Source: Metridium senile
Taxonomy: Eukaryota; Cnidaria; Anthozoa; Actiniaria; Metridiidae
Length of the DNA: 64,000 nucleotides
NCBI GenBank assembly: GCA_949775045.1
Contig: OX459100.1
Coordinates: 16,237,396 to 16,301,395 of the forward strand
Reading direction: 5' to 3'
Shown here: one piece after another, positions 10,400-22,980 of the stretch
How positions within the stretch are numbered: the first letter of the stretch is position 1
Layout of the letters: each line of letters starts with the position of its first letter
The notes under the pieces: model-generated
What the model was told of the DNA's origin: nothing
The model's database searches: none
The model's input: the letters and a program-made list of their open reading frames with translations, nothing else
Position numbers and translations under genes: made by a program

Positions 10400-10715
10400 C
10401 AACAGCATCATCATCATCATCACCATCATCATAAACATAATCATCATCATCATTATTACGTATGCCATCATCATCATTGTCACAACCACCACTACCATTA
10501 TCATCATTATTACCATCATCATCATTACCACAACCATCATCATCATCATCATCATCATTATCATCATTATTACCATCATTACCATCATCATCATTACCAC
10601 AACCACCACCATCATCATCATCATCATTACAATTACCACCACCACCACCACCACCACCATCACCACCACCACCACCACTATCATCACTATCGTCACTATC
10701 ATTATCATCATCATT
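10400..10715. repeat. (ATC)n/(ACC)n microsatellite
   Basis: Trinucleotide runs, mostly CAT with CAC patches near 10635-10680. Overlapping poly-Ser/Pro and poly-Met/Val frames on the two strands are artefacts. Confidence 0.95.
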
Positions 10716-12110
10716 TTTGTAAAAACAAAACAGTAGGCTTCCAGCAGCCGAAATTGCAACTTCTGAGGAATCTAGTTACCATAAACATCACTCATTTTAT
10801 TCTAATATGTCCCTATAATACTTGCTTGAAAAATTAGAAGGTAATCCAGTAACGCGATCTCGCCAAAACCGAACAAATATAATTCAAGATAAAACGCAAT
10901 GTTTACTTTTCACAACATAATATTATTTTACAGACACTTTCACGAAAACTACGTACGATCATGAAAAAACTCGTCGTTTTTTTCTTCTTGGATTCCTTTC
11001 AGGACCACAAATGAACGATGCACCACACTTTCCTCGTCATGCATGTTCATTGAAACGTTTTAAGGCTGCCTAAATTGAACACGAAATTTCATAATTACTG
11101 AAGCGATGTCATAGTTTGCAATGATTCGGTGCTCTGGGATTTTCATTGTCTCGCATAGTCTAGCACAACAACGAATTCCTTTGCACCATGCATGATTTTA
11201 CAGCGCTTGGCTGCCCTCTAAAGTCTTTTCGAAATGTGGGAATTTGCCTGAGATATTTTAACAATTGGTGTGACGTCATTACCACGTGATATGCAGTGCG
11301 TATCTCCTCCAAGAGATAGCATATTTAAGTTTAGTCTACATGTAACATGTGTGTTCTAGTGGATATGAAATCGGAATCAATCTCTTTAGGCATATGAGGT
11401 TCAAAGTTGAAAGGTGCTCATGCAAAACTATTGGGTCGAGTCACCTTAAGAAGTGAGCAGAGAAAGAAAACAACTTACCAAGTAATAAGTATAGTAAGTC
11501 AAACATCTTGATAAACCTTCTATTTTGTACAACATTGTATAGTTTGACGCGCGTGGTGTTTCAAAAATAGCGCGCTTTACCTTTTAACCTAAAAATGACG
11601 ACCAACAAAATCTCAAACTTACAACACACCAATGTTCGACGACAAGTTGACATTGTTGTCCTTATTCTCGCACCATTCACTATGGTCAACATAACAAAGG
11701 TTTGACTGTAGTCCACTGATGCATACATTTCTAAGATAAAACGTCGGTAAAACGGTGTTTCGAAGGAACCGAAACCTTACCGCGACTTTTGCAAGAAACA
11801 AACAAGTGAATGATTGGCATTGTGACGTTACCTTATTATGTGATGTAACCGCTGTACAGAGAAACGAAGACTTAAGCGCGCGGTCCTTTTAAACACAGGA
11901 ATCCCATACATTGATTTGGGAGGGTTTTTTCCAACAGAGCAATAATCGAAATGAGTTTGTTTCTCTATTTATTTACTATCTATTCATTTTTTCGTTTATT
12001 AATTCCATTTTGTTTATGTCTATTAATTTTCTTAATTATTCAATTTCTTTTTTTAAATTCTTGACTTACTGATTTCATATTATTTCATTTTTCATCCACT
12101 TTGTTCCCTA
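10716..12110. other. Non-coding stretch with nothing recognised
   Basis: Mixed-composition DNA with only short ORFs. No domain, RNA gene or long inverted repeat was recognised. Confidence 0.4.
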
Positions 12111-12139
12111 CGCTCTGAATGTTTATATTATATCTTTAT

Positions 12140-12319
12140 TTTTTAAACTTTATTACAGCTATTAAAGCGATGCACATTTTTACTTATTCTTTTCAATGTC
12201 ATAATAATGATAATAAGTGAAAATCTTTCACCTCTTAAACATCTGTAAGTACTTTGCCACTTCGACTTTACTTACAGTTATGAAAGCGAACCGCATTTTT
12301 GCTTATTATTTTCAACGTC

Positions 12320-12369
<50 letters not shown>

Positions 12370-12370
12370 T
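12140..12370. repeat. Diverged ~125-bp tandem duplication ending in (AAT)n
   Basis: A segment running from a tttattacag motif through cattttt, cttatt and tcaatgtcataata occurs twice, near 12150-12215 and 12268-12366. The second copy ends in an uninterrupted (AAT)n run at about 12321-12366. Confidence 0.6.
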
Positions 12371-13182
12371 ATCGACATCTTTTATTTCAATTTTCATGCA
12401 ACGATTTTTACATGGTTGGAAAGCTTGCTAAAAATGCTGCAAAGATCAAAAGTCAGTTTTTCGAAACACTTTCAATTCGCGATTTTATCAGTGAAAAAGC
12501 CGATTTTTCGAGTGACCTCAATCCTTTTGCTATTTTGATCGGATTATTTTGTTCTGTTGCAGCTGCGTTTGATCACGCACTTAGATATGGCCATAGGCTG
12601 CTCGCTGGCCAAAAAAAAAGTTTGAAAATATTTAGAATTCGTTGAGAAATGCGACTTTGTTTTCGGTGCTTTTATCGAAAATGTCACATATTGACATGTT
12701 CTCGGCCATTTTTAATATGTTCTTCTATTCTGTTTCGTGCGCTTTTGAGAGCGTAGTGAGATATCCATGCAAGCTAATCGTTGCTAAAGGAAAAATATTG
12801 AAAAACTCTCGACTTCGTGGTGAAAATTGACATATTTCTCATCGAAGTTTTGGAAGCCATTTTGCCACAGGAAGCCCAACATGTCAACAAACGTCGAATG
12901 CCCGCCACAGGAAGCCCGCCGGATCTCACAAATGTTCTGAATAGCAATTTTGTCGCGCGATAAGAGCTGCGATTTCAACATGCTCGAAATTTAGTGCAAC
13001 TTCCTCCGATTTTCTGTGTTCTGATTTGGAGCGTATTCGAAATTTCGGCGACGAACCTGTAATATATTTGCTAATCGTTTGCTTGCCGTATTGTAAACAA
13101 TCTAAGCACTTTGATCTGATGTAAGAGAATGAGAAAACATTAATCTGACAAGCAATTGGCCAAATTATCCAAGGTTTTTGAT
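12371..13182. other. Non-coding stretch with nothing recognised
   Basis: Only short ORFs are present. A short motif, gccacaggaagccc, occurs twice near 12860 and 12905. I recognised no gene. Confidence 0.35.
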
Positions 13183-13326
13183 AAGATCTTATTAAACGAG
13201 CGGGAGGTCTGTACAGGAGAATCTTGACCGAGGTCGGAAAGTACAGACCGAACGCAGTGAGGTCTGTACCCGACCAAGGTCAAGATTCTCCTGTACAGAC
13301 CGACCAAGCTCGGTTAATAAGATTTT
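13183..13326. mobile_element. Palindromic element, ~144 bp
   Basis: The left arm (aatcttattaa, ggtctgtacaggagaatctt) and the right arm are inverted copies around a short loop. The outermost bases pair gatcttatt with aataagat. It could be a MITE or the end of a longer non-autonomous element reaching to about 14508, where a matching end (gaccgcggtcta) and an inverted ttattatatgacc motif occur. Confidence 0.65.
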
Positions 13327-14508
13327 TATTATATGACCACAGCTATTTTCGATAAAAAAGTAATATTTCCTTTGAAATTTTTACGACGCGCGTTGATTTC
13401 AAATGGCTTCCCAGTAGTTTTACTGAAAAAGTGCGGGTTGTCAAAAACCGGTTTTCATTCAGCGTGTGACGGCTATCCAACAAACTTACAGAACTTTTAA
13501 GGCCAACATATTAAAATTACTGCAGCTTTCTTCACCATTCCAAATCAAAGATCATTCAAAGACAAAGGGTTTTGTTTATATCTCAACTTCAAAGAAAGTC
13601 AGGAAACAAAAAACAAGTTTTACAAAGGATTTTAGCTGACAAGAAAAAGTGAACCACGATGGATGTTGAAACGAGTTGAAATTCGTCGGTCTTGTGGATC
13701 AGTTTGCATCGAGAAAAAAAGCCTACGAAAGCTTATTTTTCGATAAATAATGATAAGAACTTTAATCGAAATCACTGTCAACTGTTGAAGGAATTAATTT
13801 GTCTGTGTCGTACTTTATATGAAGAAGATAAAAGGACGAGGATCGCTGACAGGACTTTGAATCGAGCTAAACGGCTATGAACGAACCATTGGACCTTTTG
13901 TATGCAGAAAAAGGAAGACAATAACACTTACTGACTTCAAAAAGGTTGTTAACTTTGTAGACAAATTAATTATCGTGAATTTTACAGTTTTTGAAAGTGA
14001 CTGAAAAGCAACGACGTATCTCAACAAAAGATAGCTCAACTCACCGCCGTGTTGTTTACAAGGAAAGATAAAAACTAAAAGTATACTTTTCAACTATTAT
14101 TGAGGTATGTGAGCGAGCTTTATGTTCTTTAGAGAATTAAAAAAAACCTTTTGTGTATTCTCTCATGAGTTTATGCAATATTAATATGATTTTCTCAACT
14201 TTTGCTTGTCAAAATGTTTGCAAAAACAACCAATGCTCGCCACTAGCTTACCCTATAATTTTCTCTCGGTTTTTGTCTATTCATCGCATTCTGGATCGAA
14301 CAAACGTTTCTCCTACTATTTTTGTTCGATAAATTACCATAATTAACAATTACCTATAAGAAGATTTTTCAAATTTTTCAAAAATTAATATCACTTTCGG
14401 ACCGCGGTCTACCTAGGAGAATATTAACCGGTCCGAGATCGAATCTAACCAATCAGATTGCTTCATTTACTAGTGTCCAGACTCCAAGATACACGGTCAT
14501 ATAATAAA
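13327..14508. mobile_element. Possible non-autonomous DNA element bounded by TTTATTATATGACC inverted ends
   Basis: The sequence starts with tttattatatgacc and ends in its reverse complement, a 14-bp inverted repeat. The interior has no long ORF. A second GC-rich palindromic patch (ggaccgcggtc, ccggtccg) lies near 14398-14440. Target duplications are not clear, so this is tentative. Confidence 0.35.
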
Positions 14509-14665
14509 GGTAAATATTGTTCTATTTTTATGATATATTTGCGGGAATTTTGCGGGACCGCGCGCGGGTATGCGCATTATTTCGGAACCAGTCTTCGATC
14601 ACGTGACTCAATTGGCACGTTGTGCACGTGCCAAAATGTAAAAACTTTAAAAAGTTGCTTCAAAA

Positions 14666-14761
14666 ATGGCTAATTTTTGGTCATATTTAGCAACAAAATG
14701 GACTAAAAATCACCAAAGGGTGTGTATAAGTCCTTTAAGGACTGCCAGGTATCGAGAAAAG
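14666..14761 (+). other. Possible small first coding exon
   Basis: An ATG in a good context (aaaaatggc) opens 32 codons that end exactly at a strong donor (GAAAAG then gtaaat). An acceptor with a pyrimidine stretch (tttattcacag) occurs at 15080, and joining to it keeps the frame for about 23 codons before a stop. I do not recognise the peptide. This could be chance in AT-rich DNA. Confidence 0.15.
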
Positions 14762-15861
14762 GTAAATATCTGCTCAAAATCAGTGATATTTTTCAAAATT
14801 GATTTTGACACTCGCTGGCCTATGTGTGCTTCAAAACAGTACACTAAACTTTCTTTGATGTGCTTGTCAGTAGATAATATGCTCTAATTAGCACATCACA
14901 TATGTTTTTGAACAAAATGATATTCTTTGCTATTGATTTTGGTCTTGATTTGAAATTTTTGTAAATTGCATGTCAGTGTTGTCACTACCCCTCCCCACCT
15001 AGTCAATTTTTGTCACGTTTGTTTTGTAAACAATGTAATATCTTTTCCGATTAATTACCATTATTATTGTTTATTCACAGATCTCAAGATACCATCAAAA
15101 TAACAAATATTATAGTGATAATTATTTGTGGGGTATTGGTCATGTAATGTGACAATGCCATATATTGCTTGAAATACCAAAATATTAGGTAGGTTTTAAT
15201 GCTGAAACACTGTACAAAAACTCAATATATACTGTTGCTTTCATCTACCCGTTAATGGTTGCAACAAAAACATGTTCTGTTGCATAAATCAGCGTTTGTT
15301 TTGCAGCTTTTTGCTTTAATCGTACTTATTGAACTAAATATGATTGCAGATATGTCCTAAACTTAACAAGTTTGTATGCAACTGTCATGAAAAAAAGGCT
15401 AGAAGTTTATAGATATGTACCGTCACTTGCATCTGTTAACAGATGCAACAAATTTATTTAGAGAATTGCATTGGGAGGGTGCAAAGTTTGGCATCAGACT
15501 TTGTAAATTAAAATCTAGACAGAACATGTCTTTTTACTGCAACCATTAACATCCTTTAACATAACATCATATTCCCATTTCACTCTCCAGTTCAACATAC
15601 ATTTTTATGCTTTATTTTATTGATATATATTATGTATTAAATCATTCTTTCTTTTTCAACAGCTTGACAGTTCCATGTGAACTCACAGACAAAAAATAGA
15701 CTAAGAAGGTCTATCATTATTGTGTCAGGCAATGGCCGTTGGGATTTGACAAACTTGTAAGTATCACTAGTACTCATTAGTACTTGCAAAATCATTGTGC
15801 AGATTCAGCAATTATTCAAGCAAACAAACTTTTAAGCAGCCAGTAATTTGGGTAGCGATTT
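14762..15861. other. AT-rich stretch with nothing firm
   Basis: No long ORF or inverted repeat was recognised. A few acceptor-like motifs (ttcacag near 15080, tttcaacag near 15660) are noted but not linked to a known gene. Confidence 0.3.
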
Positions 15862-16028
15862 CAGGGCTTGAAATGGAAAAAATATTTGACCTGCCACAAA
15901 GAAACAGTGGAAGATTATTTCCAGTGAATTTTGACTGCAAATTTATCATCTATTCTGCAGCTTATATATATTTTAGTCTGCCTAAAATGTGGTCTGGCAT
16001 TTTGCCATTTGTAGCTATTTCAAGCCTG
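15862..16028. mobile_element. hAT-like MITE, CAGGGCTTGAAAT family
   Basis: The ends CAGGGCTTGAAAT and ATTTCAAGCCTG are inverted. The inner sequence (tggc, atgcca) resembles the copies at 55328 and 63917. CAGGGCTCGAAAT-type ends are familiar from animal hAT elements. I could not find an 8-bp duplication, so the family call rests on the ends. Confidence 0.65.
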
Positions 16029-16329
16029 GAATTTATCAGTGCTTTCACATGTAAAATGCAAGCAATTTTGTGACAAATGTTTTTGGTATTTCTGTGCAAG
16101 TACATGGTCATTGTTTTGAATCATATTTTAATAGTTTTTTTTTTTTCAACAATTTAATTCTAAATTCTGTTCTCTTCTGTTTCTTTCAGATCAATCCCAC
16201 CAATCCAATGAAGACCTCCAAGGATGCAAGTTATTATTATTTTTTTCGGCTGGGGACTGGCTACAAATAGGAATCAATTGTAAACTAGTTGATTTTTGAC
16301 CATAAAGGTCTTTTGCCAGCCCCCAGTCA

Positions 16330-16474
16330 CAATAGATACAGGAGAGTGCCCTACTCTTCACAGAGAACTCATGTGTTCTCATTGCAACCTAAAGGTGAAG
16401 ACCTGGGTTGATGTATTTGACTGTAGAGTGACTTCAAAGTTGCTCAATCTCAGGACACTCTCCTGTATCTATTG
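16330..16474. mobile_element. MITE with 19-bp inverted ends
   Basis: The ends caatagatacaggagagtg and its reverse complement bound 145 bp of non-coding DNA. No target duplication is evident. Confidence 0.7.
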
Positions 16475-16499
16475 TTTTTGAAAATTTGAAATAAAACTT

Positions 16500-16835
16500 G
16501 TATACCTCCACCGAGGTCCCACCAGCACCAAAAGAGAAGCCACCCCACAAAAGGCCAGAAAAGATCCAAAAATGGTAGGTCCTGCTGTTCCTGACAGAGT
16601 CTAAAATTTGGGCCTAAGACCAGCTAAATGAGGGCTGCCCTGGTACTGAAGACTGTCTGTACGGGTGCCAGACCTTTGCTTACTGCAGACTCCATGGGAG
16701 AACTCTGTTGTCATCCAAGTCAGCCAAAAAAGGTGAGGATCAGTGTGAATGTGAATCTTGAGTGATCCCACCCCACTGTTCACTGGTGTGTGTGGCGGTG
16801 ATGGGCTGGGTAATCGGTAGGCTTAAAGTGATGCT
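16500..16835 (-). repeat. Dispersed repeat, possibly an old tRNA-derived SINE (copy 1)
   Basis: It matches 18366-18682 in inverted orientation over most of its length, sharing cctcggagg-, ctccatggg- and cagtgtgaatgtg-like blocks. In copy 2 the first ~70 bp read like a worn tRNA head (ggcctattggttaca). Box A and box B are too degenerate for certainty. Confidence 0.5.
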
Positions 16836-16967
16836 TCATTCAGACTTCTCTAATCTAAGTGATTATCAAACTGACATGGAAGACTAACTTGAACCTTTTC
16901 TGGGATAGTATTGTGGGTGCGGTGTTGTTGGCAACTGGTAAAACGGCCTCTATCGCAGGATTGTAAT

Positions 16968-17772
16968 TTGGTTGAAGTTTTTTCACCAGCAAACTGAAGA
17001 CCTCAGTCCCACAAACTACTAAACGTATCTAAACTATTTTCCTTACAAATAATTAACAATGTCCAATTATCAACTCCATTAAAAACAAAATTCATCTCAA
17101 AACAAAAGGAAATTTACTTTTATATTTACTGATAAAAATTCACCAAAAACTATCAGTATTTTTGCGGACGGCCTTTATTCAAAAAAGTTGAACACAACTT
17201 TCGACTGGGGTCTTCAACAAATTGTATCTGTTCTGTCCAATTATTTACAAATTCAAATGGAGCCACTCAAAAACAAAAGACTAAAACATTCTAAATTATC
17301 AGAGTGCTAAGAAGATGGCATAAAAACTGTTGAAATAACTCGTGAAATAAAACAAGAAGAAAAAATGTGAGGTGCAGAGTTACCTATGAAAAAGGTAAAA
17401 ACACAAATACCTTACAATTGAGATGCAACATGAGGTGAAAATACTATTGTCGTCTACATGCTTGTGTCATAAATTACGTCCATGAAAATAATATACCTCA
17501 ATGAATTTAAAGAGAAACAGTTTGAATGTGAAAACACAACTTAAATCTAACATAACAAATCATAAACAGCCATGAGACAAGTCATGAGGTACTTTTGAAA
17601 TTGAACAAAAGCCATCTTCTTCACTAAAATTAAACATTAATGCAGTCTGTCAATTACGGCAATGTTTATTATTTCAAATACTATTATTATTTTTTACGGC
17701 ATTTGAATTGAAAAAAGTCATGACGGCCATGCACTTGTTCGACAAGTTTCTTTGCTGGTGAAAAAACCTTAT
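16968..17772. mobile_element. Possible DNA element with ttttttcaccagcaaa inverted ends
   Basis: ggttgaagttttttcaccagc near 16970 is mirrored by gctggtgaaaaaacctt near 17755. The ~800-bp interior is AT-rich without ORFs. The inverted ends may be chance or a non-autonomous element. Confidence 0.4.
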
Positions 17773-18039
17773 CTTAGGTTAAAATTCAAATCAACTTTTC
17801 CTACATTTTTGCCACCATCTTACTTCAATTAATAGGAAACAATGTTTTCAGCCTTGGTTCATGTTACATGGTGCAAAGCTCTAGCAAGGTGCCATTCTTT
17901 CTAAGGGAAAGCAAGGCAAACCAGTTCATCATCAAGAAGTAGGAAAGTTTTAACAATTACTGGCTTTGTTGTTTTTTTGTTGTCATTAGATATTTTAATT
18001 GCACCATGTAACAGAGCTTATGGCAGCCATCTTTAAACT

Positions 18040-18212
18040 CATCTGAAATTAAATTAGTTTCTAATCGATTGAAAATGGCCTCTTGGCTAATTAATTCAGT
18101 TCTATCATTGTTAATCAATTCAAAATGGCTGCCAGGCTAATCAATTCAAGATGTCGTCTTAACTAATAAATTCAAAATGGTGGCAAAGCTAATTAATTTA
18201 AAATGGAGGCAT
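18040..18212. repeat. Diverged ~36-bp tandem repeat, about five copies
   Basis: Units of the form gctaattaattcaaaatgg repeat with substitutions. Each unit is flanked by taat motifs. Confidence 0.6.
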
Positions 18213-18365
18213 TAAGTTTTTCCAATTGAATTGCATGGTGGTAGAGTTGCCTTATCAGATTTGACCTTCACATTGATCCTACTTTATTATCCCAGAAATA
18301 CTTGTTAGTCTTCCTAAGTGTCAGCTTTGATAATCAAAACTTAATGCAGAGGGGTTTGAATGTTG

Positions 18366-18682
18366 CTAAGCGATGGGCCTATTGGTTACACAGCGCATCA
18401 TTGTCGTGCATGTCCAGTGGGTGGTGGGGTAGGATCACTAAAGACTCACATTCGCACTGACCCTCGCCCTAAGTGCTGGCTTGGATGACAACAGAGTTCC
18501 CCCATGGAGTCTGTAGTGAGTGAAGGTTTGACACTTATGCAGACGGTCTTCAGTATCAGGGCAGTCCAAAGTTTGCTGGTCTTGGCCTGATAAATTGGCT
18601 CTAGTTGGGGCAGTGGGCCTACTAAAGGATCTGGCCTGTGGGGTGGTGAGAGACTTGGTGCTGGTGGGGCCTCGGGGAGGTA
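18366..18682 (+). repeat. Dispersed repeat, possibly an old tRNA-derived SINE (copy 2)
   Basis: An inverted match to 16500-16835. The 5' part (gatgggcctattggttacac) looks like the start of a tRNA, and the 3' end runs into a T-rich tract. The ORF crossing it on the minus strand is not a gene. Confidence 0.5.
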
Positions 18683-18689
18683 TATTTTT

Positions 18690-19800
18690 TTTTAAAGTCA
18701 AATGGGCGTGTACCCTATAGTTATGGAATACATTAAAAAACACTTAAACAGATTTCAGAGTCAAACTTTATTGTAGAAAAATAACCAAGACAAAATGACA
18801 GTAAAAAATATACAAGTACAAAAATTACAAATGAAAACATAAGTGAAAACATAATCTTGTGCCATATTCAAAGTCAGAACATAAATAATTTCTAAGTCAA
18901 TTTGAAGATGGCACAAGATAGATTCACTTACCTCAATAAAGCCAGCCTCCTGCAGCTCCTAAAAATAACCCCATTCCCTAAGCCCCATCACCCTCCCCTT
19001 CCCTAAGTGCTTTACCCCCTCCCCCCCAATGAGTCACCCCTCCCCACCCAAAGGCTTAACCCCTCCCCTCCCAATTGCACCATACTGGAAAAGATGGACA
19101 GTGAAAATCAAGAAAACAAGTATCATAATATTGTAACTTTAATTTAATTTCCAAGAAGTATGGAAAGTTGGTGCCAAATGTTATTCTGTAGATAATAAAT
19201 CAAGATTTTCACAACTTTTGTACATAGAGAAGTACTCTCACTGATAGCGATCTATCAAAATAAATCAAACAAACTAACAGAACATATGGAGCAAAATAAA
19301 TGTGTGCTTGTTTGAGAAATTGGCAACAACTTTGTACTCGCAACTTGTTTATCTGGCTTTTCAACCATGTAGTTCATCGATAAAAACTATTAATTTTCTG
19401 ATTTGCTACATTTCAAAGTAACCGCCACCAATCTCATTACAAATTGAGGAGAGATTTAACTTCAAAGTGAGCAAAGTCATTTGCAAATAATAAACAACAC
19501 AAGGTAAATGTTGTTGTCTGATGACTGTTTTTAAACTTATAGGTACTAAATATGAAACTGTAAAGCTCACAGAACTGAAATAAAATTGGTGGTTGGGTCG
19601 TTGTTGTTCTTTGGATGTAATAATTATTACAGTGAATAATAATAATACATGAAAATGTAGTGAGAGTACTTCTATGTCCATCTTTCCCAGTATGGTTGAG
19701 GATTGCTACTTACCTTTACTATGAACACACACACACTTTCTACCTCACAATGTCTCCTTTTCCTTTCTCCCCCTCCCCCCTCTTTCTCTCACACACACTC
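18690..19800. other. Non-coding stretch with a C-rich patch
   Basis: A C-rich region at about 18955-19080 repeats variants of cccctccc and ccctaagtgc. Otherwise nothing was recognised. Confidence 0.35.
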
Positions 19801-19805
19801 CATAT

Positions 19806-20291
19806 ACCAGTTAGACCCAGTTATAAGAATCTTAAACAGAGAAAACCTTCATGACAAATTCTGAAGCTCTCCTTGTGTCAATTTGGTAACTGAATGCATG
19901 TTTATTATTTGTGATAACATTTTTAACTAATGTAAGCAACCAGGCTCAAAGTTTTGAGTCTATTTTTTAGCTTATTATCAGCATAAGCAATCAACATCAG
20001 ATCTTATCAGTGTTTGGTATCACTTAGGAGAGCTTCAACAGGTGTAATATACCATAAAATTGCAGTTAGAAAGGCCCTTGTCATTTTGTGATAACTTCAA
20101 TATATCAAATAACTTCTGGCAAGTGCTACATAAAATTGTGGTGCTTTTGTTCACATTGATCACTTAGAAAGTTTATGGATTTGTCTTGCAGCTATGGTGC
20201 TGAATTTCGTACATCAATTTGATCATGATTGACAGTATGAATGGCTAGCTATCAACTGCAATCATATAAGTTTTAACTGGGTCTAACTGGT
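19806..20291. mobile_element. Non-autonomous DNA element with 18-bp inverted ends, 486 bp
   Basis: The ends accagttagacccagtta and its reverse complement are a perfect 18-bp pair. The interior is non-coding. No clear target duplication was found. Confidence 0.7.
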
Positions 20292-20396
20292 GTCTTAACT
20301 CAATAAAGAAATGACAACAAACGACAACATTTGTATGTAGTGTGTGATGATGTGACTTTTTTATATACATGGACCAGAATGCAATGCGCGCAGGCA

Positions 20397-20929
20397 ATAT
20401 CATAGAATCCTGCGGTCAAGGCCCCTTCACCCTTGCAATTGGAGGCTCTAAAGTTATGTGCGTTTATATCTTGGTACCATTTTTTTTTTCATACCTTTGA
20501 TTATTATTTTGTTGCTTTTGTTGTAATTGTTTTATTCTCTTGTTTTCAAAATTGAATCCCCTTTTTCATTTATGTTGGCATAGTAACCTAAACCAAAGAT
20601 AAGAACATGCATTGCACAACCATCTATCACCATTCTTCTCAATCAAATACTTGAATGCCTCCCTGATTTTTGTCTCTCTATATTTACAACTTTGACTGGA
20701 GTGGTGGTAGTCAGTAAAGGCATGTCTACACAAGCAATGTCTATGTGACAATTTTTAATTGTCGCATAAAAGGTAACATGTCAGCTTTTCAGCAAATGTA
20801 GTTGTTACATAAAAATCAGACAATTTTTCTTTGTCTACACAAGCAAAATTAGTAAAAAATGTATGCATAAAATGTAAACGTGCCTTAATGGTTTGGTACT
20901 ACCCAGGGAACCACAGGATTCTATGATAT
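20397..20929. mobile_element. Non-autonomous DNA element with ATATCATAGAATCCTG ends, 533 bp
   Basis: atatcatagaatcctg at the left is mirrored by caggattctatgatat at the right, a near-perfect 16-bp inverted pair. The interior is AT-rich and has no convincing ORF. Confidence 0.65.
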
Positions 20930-21177
20930 GTTATAATATTACTATAAGTACATGTATCAAGGGTATTTTAGGGCTCAATAAAGGCTGATAACTTATTACC
21001 AGAAGGTATTCATTATTAGATATATGCTTCTTCAGGTAGTTTCTGTCTCATCCAGCTTAGCCATTTGGTAACTAGCTTCAGTTTTTGCTATAATTCTGCA
21101 GTGATCTCAGTTTCTGCAGCTGGATAAACTCAACTAAGAGGTTAGCGACATAATCACACAACACTTAACAATTAAAC

Positions 21178-21345
21178 CAGTGGCGGATCTAGGAATATTT
21201 TAGGGGGGTGAATGTGAAACGTATATTTTGGTAATTGTGCATTGTTCATATGTTACTCATCAAATAAAACACAAAAAAGCAGAAAACAGAGCATAAACAG
21301 TGGGGTGGGCAGACGCCCTATTCACCACCCCTAGATCCACCACTG
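21178..21345. mobile_element. hAT5-like MITE with 5-bp TAAAC target duplication
   Basis: The ends CAGTGGCGGATCTAG and CTAGATCCACCACTG are inverted. TAAAC flanks both sides (21173-21177 and 21346-21350). Two other CAGNGGC-ended copies here (29653 and 62818) also have 5-bp duplications, which is the pattern of the hAT5 group rather than the common 8-bp hATs. Confidence 0.75.
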
Positions 21346-21394
21346 TAAACACATAGCAACAAACAAAGGTGCAGGATTGAGGTAGATGTAGTCT

Positions 21395-21461
21395 CCTGCG
21401 CAGGCTGTGCTCTTAGTATCAGTTATTTTTCCCTCAACGACCGTAAGAGCGCCTGCGCAGG
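21395..21461. repeat. Short hairpin, cctgcgcagg ends
   Basis: cctgcgcaggc...gctctta pairs with taagagcgcctgcgcagg over about 67 bp. It is likely a tiny MITE. Confidence 0.55.
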
Positions 21462-21829
21462 TAAATATAGTGAGTGTGTTGGATACTTAATATTAGCCAA
21501 TGGCTACTGGCTGCTTGATGTCAAACAGTATTTTATAATTTTTTTTTAAATTAAAAAATAGCAAACAAATTAAAGTTTGTGTTTTTTTTAGAAAACATAT
21601 TACTTTGCATAATAATTTGTCTGAGCAATCCCGCACCTCATTCATGAGCAAGTTATACTATCAGCACAACAATATCAATACTGAGGGATAAAACATGATT
21701 TTTCTAACAGAGGGTTGACATCTGTAGTGAAATGTTTTGACTCTGTTTATAATAGTATATGATTGCAAGCGACTTATTTTAATATATTATTGTTTCTCAT
21801 TCAATAAAAATATAAATGCCTTTTTTCAT

Positions 21830-22040
21830 TTTTCTCAATGTATTTAGCCAGACCCAAATGCTCTACGAATTTGGGAGACCCAGACTCACTATGTGTTATA
21901 TATTTTAAGCACACAACTCCGCTCACATGTTCATTTTTGCAGAGGGAGGAAAACCAGATAAAGCAGATGAAAACCCTTGTGGCATACGAGAAAAGAACAC
22001 CTATCATATTATGACCCGTATTTATCATATGCCCGGCACA
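21830..22040 (-). repeat. SINE body lacking its tRNA head
   Basis: It matches the body of the SINE at 29873-30174 (gttttcctccctc, gaacatgtgagc and aatgtatttagcc motifs) in the same orientation. It stops before the tRNA-like part, so it is a 5'-truncated or headless copy. Confidence 0.7.
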
Positions 22041-22270
22041 CACTCTTAAGAAAACCTTCAGAAAAAGTCATGTGATGGGGTCTGTAAGGCTTTTTTCACC
22101 TGGTCCATACAATCACGTACAGACCAGCTAATCAAAACATCACAACAAAAATGGCCTTTGAATTAAAAAGAGTGGGTCATATGATAAAACTAGACGCTCT
22201 ATGAGCGTGAAGTCGGGCTAGTCATAGAATCAACACAGGAGGCTAAACAATTCTAGTTTTATGATAGAAT

Positions 22271-22980
22271 CAGGGCTCCCAGGATTATGCGATTTTTTCA
22301 GCAAATTATGCATTATTTGTTGGCAAATTATGCACCAAAAATCGCAAATTATGCGCCGTTTATAATGCGAATTTTGCAATATTGCACAGTATTTTTTAGC
22401 AAAACAGGTTGAATCGTGGAAATTACGATTTACGAAGTAAACCAGTAAATCAACAAAGTAAGTACATGTAAGGCAACAAAACAACTTACTGACTGACCTG
22501 CTACGATTTTTTAAAAGTCTTCTATTTTTCTTTTAGAAACTCATTTGTATGTTTTTTTCTTTGGTTTTACTTCAACAACATTATCCATCATTGAAAACAC
22601 AGCAAAGAAAGACTTTTGTCCCCAAAAAATCAATATTTTCTTTCCTAAGCTGTGATTGGCAATCTTTCATCCAATCATGGCGTGTGTTATATGAAAAACT
22701 AGAGCATAGGCCCAAACGGCCACCAGCATGTAACGCCTTGTTGATTTTCGATATCGTGATTGCTTTTGCAAAGAAAATTGATGGATTTTTGCTGTGAAAA
22801 TGTAAAATTTATGGCGAAAAAGATTACATGCATCTTCTGTGGTAAGAAAAAACATAGTTTATTGATGTATTGATCAAAATTTGTGAAAAGTATGCGCCAT
22901 TATGCGCTTTTTCAAGATTATGCGGTCAGAGGCAAATTAAGCACTTTTGCATTGGCGCATAATTTAATTTCGAGAGCCCT
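22271..22980. mobile_element. hAT-like non-autonomous element, 710 bp, ATAGAAT duplication
   Basis: It starts CAGGGCTCCCAGGATTATGCG and ends GAGAGCCCT, with inverted gcgcataa-type motifs near both ends. ATAGAAT is present at 22264-22270 and 22981-22987. The footprint is 7 bp as read, or 8 bp with one mismatch, compatible with hAT. Many short aaattatgc/gcataattt motifs lie inside both ends. Confidence 0.75.

Noticed and set aside
9444..10759. Poly-Val/Cys/Gly and poly-Met/Ser frames
   Set aside because: They arise from hexamer and trinucleotide microsatellites.
12217..12645. A 142-codon ORF with a poly-Asn run
   Set aside because: It runs through the (AAT)n microsatellite, and the flanking residues show no recognisable protein features.
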